Assembly (NCBI GenBank): GCA_029938465.1
Contig: JAOZUW010000006.1
Span: 1-40,022 of the forward strand
Source: Bacteroidales bacterium
GTDB lineage: Bacteria > Bacteroidota > Bacteroidia > Bacteroidales > UBA12170
DNA: 40,022 nt
Reading direction: 5' to 3'
In this document: in pieces, positions 38,139-40,022 of the stretch
Layout of the letters: every line of letters begins with the position of its first letter
Numbering within the stretch: the first letter of the stretch is position 1
Position numbers and translations under genes: made by a program
Notes under the pieces: model-generated
What the model was told of the DNA's origin: nothing
The model's database searches: none
Seen by the model: only the letters and a program-made list of their open reading frames with translations

Positions 38139-38795
38139 ATGCAGAGAGAGAGTTACCGACATAAAGGATTACGAAAGAAGCTAGTAGATTTGCTAAAAAC
38201 CAAAGGTATTAACAACCTAAAAGTTTTAGAAGCCATAAACAGCATACCCCGACATGAATTTCTCGACTCTTCTTTTCTGGAATATGCCTATCAGGATCAG
38301 GCATTCCCTATTGGTAGCGGACAAACCATTTCGCAACCTTATACTGTAGCATTCCAAACCCAATTATTGGATATAAAAAAAGGTGATAAAGTATTGGAAG
38401 TAGGTACCGGAAGTGGTTATCAGGCGACAGTTTTGGCAGAAGTTGGTGCAAAAGTTTTTACTATAGAACGACAAAAAAAACTATACGATAAAACAAAGAA
38501 ACTCCTACTAAAACTAAAATATCCTCGCATTAAAACATTTTATGGAGATGGCTATAAAGGATTACCAACATATGGGCCTTTTGATAAGATTATTGTAACA
38601 GCCGGCGCACCTTTTATTCCTGAGGATTTATTAAAACAACTCAAGATTGGTGGCAAACTGGTAATTCCTGTGGATATAGATTCAAATACACAAGAAATGA
38701 TCTGTGTTACTCGTAAATCTGAAGACAATTTTGAGCATAAAGAATTTGGGAAATTTCGTTTTGTGCCTCTTTTAACAAAAAAAGCACAAGACTAA
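38139..38795 (+). CDS. pcm: Protein-L-isoaspartate O-methyltransferase
   Basis: AYQDQAFPIGSGQTISQPYTVAFQTQLLDIKKGDKVLEVGTGSGYQATVLAE. Confidence 0.95.
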   Translation: MQRESYRHKGLRKKLVDLLKTKGINNLKVLEAINSIPRHEFLDSSFLEYAYQDQAFPIGSGQTISQPYTVAFQTQLLDIKKGDKVLEVGTGSGYQATVLAEVGAKVFTIERQKKLYDKTKKLLLKLKYPRIKTFYGDGYKGLPTYGPFDKIIVTAGAPFIPEDLLKQLKIGGKLVIPVDIDSNTQEMICVTRKSEDNFEHKEFGKFRFVPLLTKKAQD

Positions 38796-38845
38796 TAATC
38801 CACAGCACTTTCTTTTTTTTATCTTTACAGCCAAAACATAAACCT

Positions 38846-39403
38846 ATGAAGACATATTATATCATTATTGTGGCTGTTTTTCTATTTCTATCATCCGCTT
38901 TGCAAGCTCAAGAGAAAGCAACAAAGAAAGAAAAAAGAGCTGCGAAAAAGGCCTTAGAAATTGCCCAGAGCGATTCTTTACGAGTTATTCAGGAAATATG
39001 GGCAGAAAACAAAACTTTTGTACTTGAAGCCCAACAGGTTTTTAATAAAAGAGGCGAAGTCTTTCAGCTTTCACCTTCTACCAACTTTGTTTATTTTGAT
39101 ATGGATAAAGCCATAGTTCAATTGAGTTTTAATGGACTTGTGGGATGGAATGGTGTTGGCGGAATTACTATAAAAGGCAATATCACCAAGTATAAATATG
39201 ATGCTGAAAACAAAAACAAACCCATTTATATAGAAGCTACTCTACAAGGATCCGATGGCTTTCAGGATATTTTCTTATGGATTTCTAGCAGTGGACAGGG
39301 AGAAGCTCAAGTAAATGATATGCGTGGCAACCGAATCAGATTTACTGGCCATGTGCTATCTCTTAAAGATTCAAGAGTATATATTGGTAGCGAAAGGTTT
39401 TAA
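38846..39403 (+). CDS. DUF4251-like secreted protein
   Basis: Signal peptide; FVLEAQQVFNKRGEVFQLSPSTNFVYFDMDKAIVQLSFNG...GGITIKGNITKYKYD. Confidence 0.8.
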   Translation: MKTYYIIIVAVFLFLSSALQAQEKATKKEKRAAKKALEIAQSDSLRVIQEIWAENKTFVLEAQQVFNKRGEVFQLSPSTNFVYFDMDKAIVQLSFNGLVGWNGVGGITIKGNITKYKYDAENKNKPIYIEATLQGSDGFQDIFLWISSSGQGEAQVNDMRGNRIRFTGHVLSLKDSRVYIGSERF

Positions 39404-39405
39404 TA

Positions 39406-39933
39406 ATGAAGTTTTTCATACTGCTAAGTAGTTTTGTTTTATTAAGCTATTTTTCTTATTCGCAAAAAACAGAAGAAATACAGTGGTATAGCTTTGAAGA
39501 AGCTTTAGCTTTAAATAAAGAAAACCCCAAACTTATTTTTATTGATGTATATACCGAATGGTGTGGATGGTGCAAAAAAATGGATGCCACAACTTTTAAA
39601 GAAGCCTCTATTGCCCAATATATGAATAAGAAGTATTATTGCGTAAAACTAGATGCCGAAGGTGATGAAGCTGTAACTTACTACGGAAAAACCTATTATA
39701 ACCCCAATCCCGATGGCAGAAGAAGCACACACCAAATAGCTGCCTTATTACTCCGCAATAAGATGAGCTACCCCAGTTATGTTTTTCTTAATGAAGAAAG
39801 CAAAATATTAACCGTTGTAAATGGTTTTATTACTGCTGAAAAATTCGATCCTATTATCCATTGGTTTGGCGAAAGAGTATATTTAAAACAGACTTATCAA
39901 GAATATATAAAGACTTATTCTTTAAAGGAGTAA
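39406..39933 (+). CDS. Secreted thioredoxin-fold protein
   Basis: Signal peptide; IFIDVYTEWCGWCKKMDATTF with CGWC redox motif. Confidence 0.9.
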   Translation: MKFFILLSSFVLLSYFSYSQKTEEIQWYSFEEALALNKENPKLIFIDVYTEWCGWCKKMDATTFKEASIAQYMNKKYYCVKLDAEGDEAVTYYGKTYYNPNPDGRRSTHQIAALLLRNKMSYPSYVFLNEESKILTVVNGFITAEKFDPIIHWFGERVYLKQTYQEYIKTYSLKE

Positions 39934-40022
39934 TCAATTGAATAAATATTCTTACTAATTTGCATTGTAATGTTGATAATTAATAAGAATTATATAACTA
40001 AAAAGTCTATCTTTGAAACAGA

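Noticed and set aside
1-40022. CRISPR array, transposon, prophage or retron
   Set aside because: No regular spaced direct repeats, transposase, integrase, phage structural or reverse-transcriptase motifs in the sequence or the supplied ORFs.

Overview
This is an ordinary-looking Bacteroidota chromosomal window, AT-rich with TAnnTTTG-type promoters, carrying about 35 confident protein genes. Housekeeping genes include fmt, an HU gene, clpC, gyrA, trmH, ndk, arcC, pcm and an S9 peptidase. Accessory modules are: (a) a tRNA-Tyr preceded by a 52-nt tRNA-Thr-like element with no D arm; (b) a His-rich small protein next to two TonB-dependent receptors; (c) a ribosomal protein bTHX-like N-terminus joined to a histone-H1-like Lys-rich tail; (d) a DHH phosphoesterase operon with a GldI-like FKBP and two larger multi-domain FKBP lipoproteins; (e) an XRE regulator preceded by four regularly spaced TTACA-N2-TGTAA dyads; (f) an 11-gene flexirubin/aryl-polyene-like operon with two intact ketosynthases, an ACP, a catalytically dead KS (CLF-like), a half-length KS, a BtrH-like protein, hotdog-fold enzymes and a polysaccharide deacetylase. 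The operon lacks a recognisable ketoreductase, ammonia lyase or exporter. No CRISPR array, transposase, phage or rRNA was seen. The best candidates for new biology are the D-armless tRNA-like element, the bTHX-H1 chimera and the minimal KS/half-KS/CLF/BtrH operon. All family calls come from reading motifs; no database search was run.
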